DNA of 64,000 bases from Nitrosopumilus sp. (GTDB lineage: Archaea > Thermoproteota > Nitrososphaeria > Nitrososphaerales > Nitrosopumilaceae), in NCBI RefSeq assembly GCF_025699255.1, contig NZ_JAILWA010000002.1:1-64000 (forward strand), given 5' to 3'. Numbering within the stretch: position 1 is the stretch's first letter; the number at the start of each line of letters is the position of its first letter. The translations under genes were made by a program, and so were the position numbers. Below, piece after piece: positions 61,250 through 64,000 of the stretch. The notes beneath the pieces are model-generated. The model saw nothing but the letters and a program-made list of their open reading frames with translations, was not told where the DNA came from and did not search any database.

Positions 61250-62047
61250 ATGGGTATTAGAAGAAAGATTGCAATTGGATTGTATGTTAAAGCAATTGAA
61301 CGATATTCTTTGATGAGAAAAAAATACATGAAATTTCTACCAAATACTCCATTAGCTAAAAAAAACTCTAAACCTTTGTTTACATTAATGACCAAATACA
61401 TTGCAACTCAATTTGAACCTGAAATACGTAAAGAACTCTCATTTTATATGAAAAATCACTATGAGTTAGAAGATCTTCAAGAAGGATTGGGAATGGGAAC
61501 TTGGTTAGAATTTGTGAAAAAAACTGAAGGTATTGAAGGTGATATTTTAGAATTGGGGATTTATCGTGGCGGTACTACCACAATGACTGCTCATTATTTG
61601 AAAACATTAAATTCAAAACGAAAAATTTTTGCATGTGATGCTTTTATGGGCCTTCCTTATGAAGATAAACATTCCATTTGGGAAAATGCAAAAGGAATGT
61701 ATTCAGAAACAAGTGAAAGTATTGTACAAAAAAAATTAGAAAAGTTTGATGTTGCAGACAAAGTCAATTTAGTTAAAGGTCTTTTTGAAGACACATTATA
61801 CCAACAATTATCTGATAAGAAATTTTCTTTAGTTTTAGTAGACTGTGATCTATATGATGCAACTAAACTAAGTATGGAATTTGTGTATCCTAGAATGGAA
61901 AAAGGTGGAATTATTATGTTTGATGATTATGATAGAGTAAATCGTGATGAAGCTACATGTGGTGAAACTACTGCAGCTGATGAATTTTGTAAAGAAAAAA
62001 ATCTTGAGATTAATTTATTTCCAGAACCTCACATCAAAATAAACTAG
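61250..62047 (+). CDS. TylF/MycF-like macrocin O-methyltransferase family protein
   Basis: A 265-residue enzyme with GDILELGIYRGGTTTM (SAM motif, about 95-110), the Asp in ACDAFMGLP, and the metal-binding LVDCDLYDATK ... MFDDYDR region (about 198-228), as in metal-dependent sugar O-methyltransferases of the TylF family. The start is ATG 61250, with CTTATTTATAAA about 30 bp upstream. It probably methylates a sugar hydroxyl of the glycan. Confidence 0.85.
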   Translation: MGIRRKIAIGLYVKAIERYSLMRKKYMKFLPNTPLAKKNSKPLFTLMTKYIATQFEPEIRKELSFYMKNHYELEDLQEGLGMGTWLEFVKKTEGIEGDILELGIYRGGTTTMTAHYLKTLNSKRKIFACDAFMGLPYEDKHSIWENAKGMYSETSESIVQKKLEKFDVADKVNLVKGLFEDTLYQQLSDKKFSLVLVDCDLYDATKLSMEFVYPRMEKGGIIMFDDYDRVNRDEATCGETTAADEFCKEKNLEINLFPEPHIKIN

Positions 62048-62078
62048 TTACTTTGATTGACATATTAACTGATTGAAA

Positions 62079-62978
62079 ATGAAGATTACTTCAAAAAAAT
62101 TTTTTCAGTGTTTTTACTTATTATTAAAAACATCAACAATTCCAAAAACAGATTGGTTTTCTCTTTTTAAGACAATTTTACTTACTATTTTAAAACATCC
62201 AAATTCAGTTTTTAAAAGACAAACTGAAGAATCTAAAAAACATTTTCTTACCGATTATCTTGCTAAACCCATTATTGTTAAATCTCCTGAAGGAATAATT
62301 TTTGTAGCAAGACCAAAATTTGAAGATCTTGCACGATTTTTGTTTTCAGAAGTAATTGCAAAATGGGAACCATTTTCATTAATTACTGGTAAAAATAATG
62401 TAATAATTGATTTGGGAGCTAATGTTGGATACTACACTCTAAAACTTTCTAAAAAAAATAAAGATTGTAAGATTATTGCTATTGAACCAGATCCTAACAC
62501 CTTCAAAATTTTATCACAAAATTGCGAATTAAATAATTTAAAAAATATTGCCTTACATAATGTAGCTATATCAGAAGAAAATGGAACTGTTAAATTATTT
62601 CAATCTAAAACTCATTCTGGCACTTCATCAATTCTATCAAAATCATATTCACAAAATGAGTCTGTATCAATTAAATCCATAACTCTGGATAACCTACTGG
62701 GAAATTTATATAAAAAAATTGACTGGTTAAAAATTGATGTTGAAGGTTCAGAATTATTTGTACTAAAAGGTGCTTCTAACACTTTAAAAATTACAAATAA
62801 AATTATTATTGAACTACATGAAGAGATCCTGAATCAAAATAATCAAAGTTCTAAGCAAATTATTGATATATTGACAAAAAATAATTTCAAGATTACAACT
62901 TTTACTGAGTATTGGAATCAAAATACTTCACAAAATCAAGAATTAAAATCTGATTATATTTTAGCAGAAAAACTCTGA
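62079..62978 (+). CDS. FkbM-family methyltransferase
   Basis: A 299-residue protein with an N-terminal region of about 100 residues and the FkbM methyltransferase domain: VIIDLGANVGYYTLKLS (about 104-120), AIEPDPNTFKIL, and WLKIDVEGSELFVLKGA (about 215-231). FkbM proteins O-methylate sugars and polyketides. I prefer ATG 62079 over TTG 62073. It is the fifth methyltransferase of the island, and its stop is 3 bp from the convergent isomerase gene. Confidence 0.88.
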   Translation: MKITSKKFFQCFYLLLKTSTIPKTDWFSLFKTILLTILKHPNSVFKRQTEESKKHFLTDYLAKPIIVKSPEGIIFVARPKFEDLARFLFSEVIAKWEPFSLITGKNNVIIDLGANVGYYTLKLSKKNKDCKIIAIEPDPNTFKILSQNCELNNLKNIALHNVAISEENGTVKLFQSKTHSGTSSILSKSYSQNESVSIKSITLDNLLGNLYKKIDWLKIDVEGSELFVLKGASNTLKITNKIIIELHEEILNQNNQSSKQIIDILTKNNFKITTFTEYWNQNTSQNQELKSDYILAEKL

Positions 62979-62981
62979 CAT

Positions 62982-64000
62982 TTAACCCAATGTGGATCTT
63001 TTCTTAATAAAATCTATGGATGGAATGGGAGATGGATCAATTTTTTGAATTATTGCGTAATATATCGATGTATAGTCTAAAAGATAAATTAAATTAATTA
63101 CTTTAGTTATTATGCTACCTTCCTCTGAGAAAATTTCTTTGTATTCTATTCCATTTGAATTAAAATATTCTTTTAAAATTCTCCATCTTTCCTTTGTTTT
63201 TTCATAATCATCTTTTCCTTGTAACAAAATTGGATTAACATTGGATGATTTTTCCCATGAAACTATTCCATTATGACATGCCTCTACTACATCTTCAGCA
63301 ATTACATGGGTTTTCCCGTTTTCTTGCAATGAATTTTTAAAGCGAATTGCAGATGCTTGTAATCCCCATGGATAATAAATCAATGGAATTCCATTGATCC
63401 ACTCTGCTAAATCTAATGAAGGATTATCTTTAGAAAGATTTGAAGAAGAGATTTTTTCTCTTAATTCAAATAGTTTTTCAATAGATTCTTGAATATCAGT
63501 TTCATTAATTGGCAAAATGGGTTTAAGAATTTTTAACATTCCATACAAATAGGCTGTGAAAGAAGCTCTTGGAGAATGAAACTGAGGAATAATTTTATGG
63601 GAAATATTATTTGATTTACAATATTTTTCCATTATTCCATCAGAAGAAAAAGCAACAACATTAGTATCAATTTTTTTTGCTGCTTCTAAAACTGTAAGAG
63701 TTTCAGATGTATTTCCTGAAACACTTGTTGTAACTACTAATGTGTTGGAATCAACTGTTTTAGGCAGATGATATCCCTTAACAACTGAGACATGTTTATC
63801 TGTTTTTGATAATATTGAATAAAAAATATCTCCTATTGCACCAGAACCTCCCATTCCTGCAAAAATAATATTATCAATATTTTCAAATTCTATACTATTT
63901 TCATCTAATTCATATGCCTCTTTAGCGATTTCTGGCCACTTGTCATAAATTTTATACATTCCTTTAGAATCTACTTCATCTAAATTTTCTTTAGAAATCA
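62982..64000 (-). CDS. Bifunctional phosphoglucose/phosphomannose isomerase (SIS domain), start truncated
   Basis: An archaeal-type PGI/PMI that interconverts hexose 6-phosphates and supplies fructose/mannose/glucose 6-phosphate for nucleotide sugars. The SIS domain begins near NIIFAGMGGSGAIGDI and has TTSVSGNTSETL, both typical sugar-phosphate binding loops, and a C-terminal domain ending at TLG. The frame stays open to the window edge, and the last two visible bases (TG) would complete an ATG with one base outside, giving a start at 64001 and about 339 residues. A shorter start at 63959 is possible. Confidence 0.85.
   Translation of the reverse strand, partial: ISKENLDEVDSKGMYKIYDKWPEIAKEAYELDENSIEFENIDNIIFAGMGGSGAIGDIFYSILSKTDKHVSVVKGYHLPKTVDSNTLVVTTSVSGNTSETLTVLEAAKKIDTNVVAFSSDGIMEKYCKSNNISHKIIPQFHSPRASFTAYLYGMLKILKPILPINETDIQESIEKLFELREKISSSNLSKDNPSLDLAEWINGIPLIYYPWGLQASAIRFKNSLQENGKTHVIAEDVVEACHNGIVSWEKSSNVNPILLQGKDDYEKTKERWRILKEYFNSNGIEYKEIFSEEGSIITKVINLIYLLDYTSIYYAIIQKIDPSPIPSIDFIKKRSTLG

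Noticed and set aside
17218-64000. Mobile element or CRISPR array as origin of the glycan island
   Set aside because: No transposase, integrase, terminal repeat, attachment-site duplication or spaced direct repeats were found; the island may still be horizontally acquired, but the window shows no direct sign.

Overview
The window looks like the chromosome of a mesophilic ammonia-oxidising archaeon of the Nitrososphaerota (Thaumarchaeota), closest in style to Nitrosopumilus. This is a judgement from gene content and not from a database match. It rests on archaeal-type GatD/GatE, Pelota, Cdc48, ribosomal protein L2, an archaeal SRP RNA, TrmB and DtxR regulators, a tetraether-synthase-like radical SAM enzyme, very A+T-rich DNA, and TATA elements about 25-30 nt upstream of start codons (leaderless-type transcripts).

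Positions 1-17.2 kb are mostly housekeeping: the tail of dnaK, dnaJ, a HAD nucleotidase, a small zinc protein, tRNA-Leu(CAG), gatD-gatE, cdc48 divergent from rpl2, acylphosphatase, SRP RNA, a TtuA/Ncs6 tRNA thiolase, an M50 protease, cutA, pelota, yjbQ, a second small zinc protein, and a trmB-dtxR regulator pair divergent from a Tes-like radical SAM gene. The two 54-residue zinc proteins were found by reading the gaps on the minus strand.

Positions 17.2-64 kb form a long surface-glycan island that continues past the right edge. It holds three GT4 glycosyltransferases, one GT2 and one GT-C enzyme, two KpsS-like transferases, a Wzx-type flippase, an LPG-synthase-like membrane protein, ManNAcA genes (wecB, wecC), several SDR epimerases, five methyltransferases and a sugar isomerase. 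Its core (31.8-48.3 kb) encodes nonulosonic (sialic-acid-like) sugars: three NeuB-family synthases, one fused to a cytidylyltransferase; two different 4,6-dehydratases; PseC-like and PseG-like enzymes; a NeuC-like epimerase; a free SpsF-like cytidylyltransferase; and an N-acetyl-sugar amidotransferase of the PseA/WbpG type. At least two different CMP-nonulosonates, one of them perhaps acetamidino-modified, are the likely output.

At 48.3-54.5 kb a phosphonate module is embedded: PEP mutase, a two-subunit phosphonopyruvate decarboxylase, an iron-type alcohol dehydrogenase and a LicC-like nucleotidyltransferase. Two sulfatase-fold enzymes sit beside it, with Thr where sulfatases carry Cys/Ser. 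The simplest reading is synthesis of 2-hydroxyethylphosphonate, its activation with a nucleotide and its transfer to the glycan. No methylphosphonate synthase (MpnS) is visible in the window.

Genes are packed very tightly and strands alternate often. Nine of 14 convergent protein-gene pairs share exactly four bases at their stop codons. I see no CRISPR array, transposase, integrase or prophage gene.
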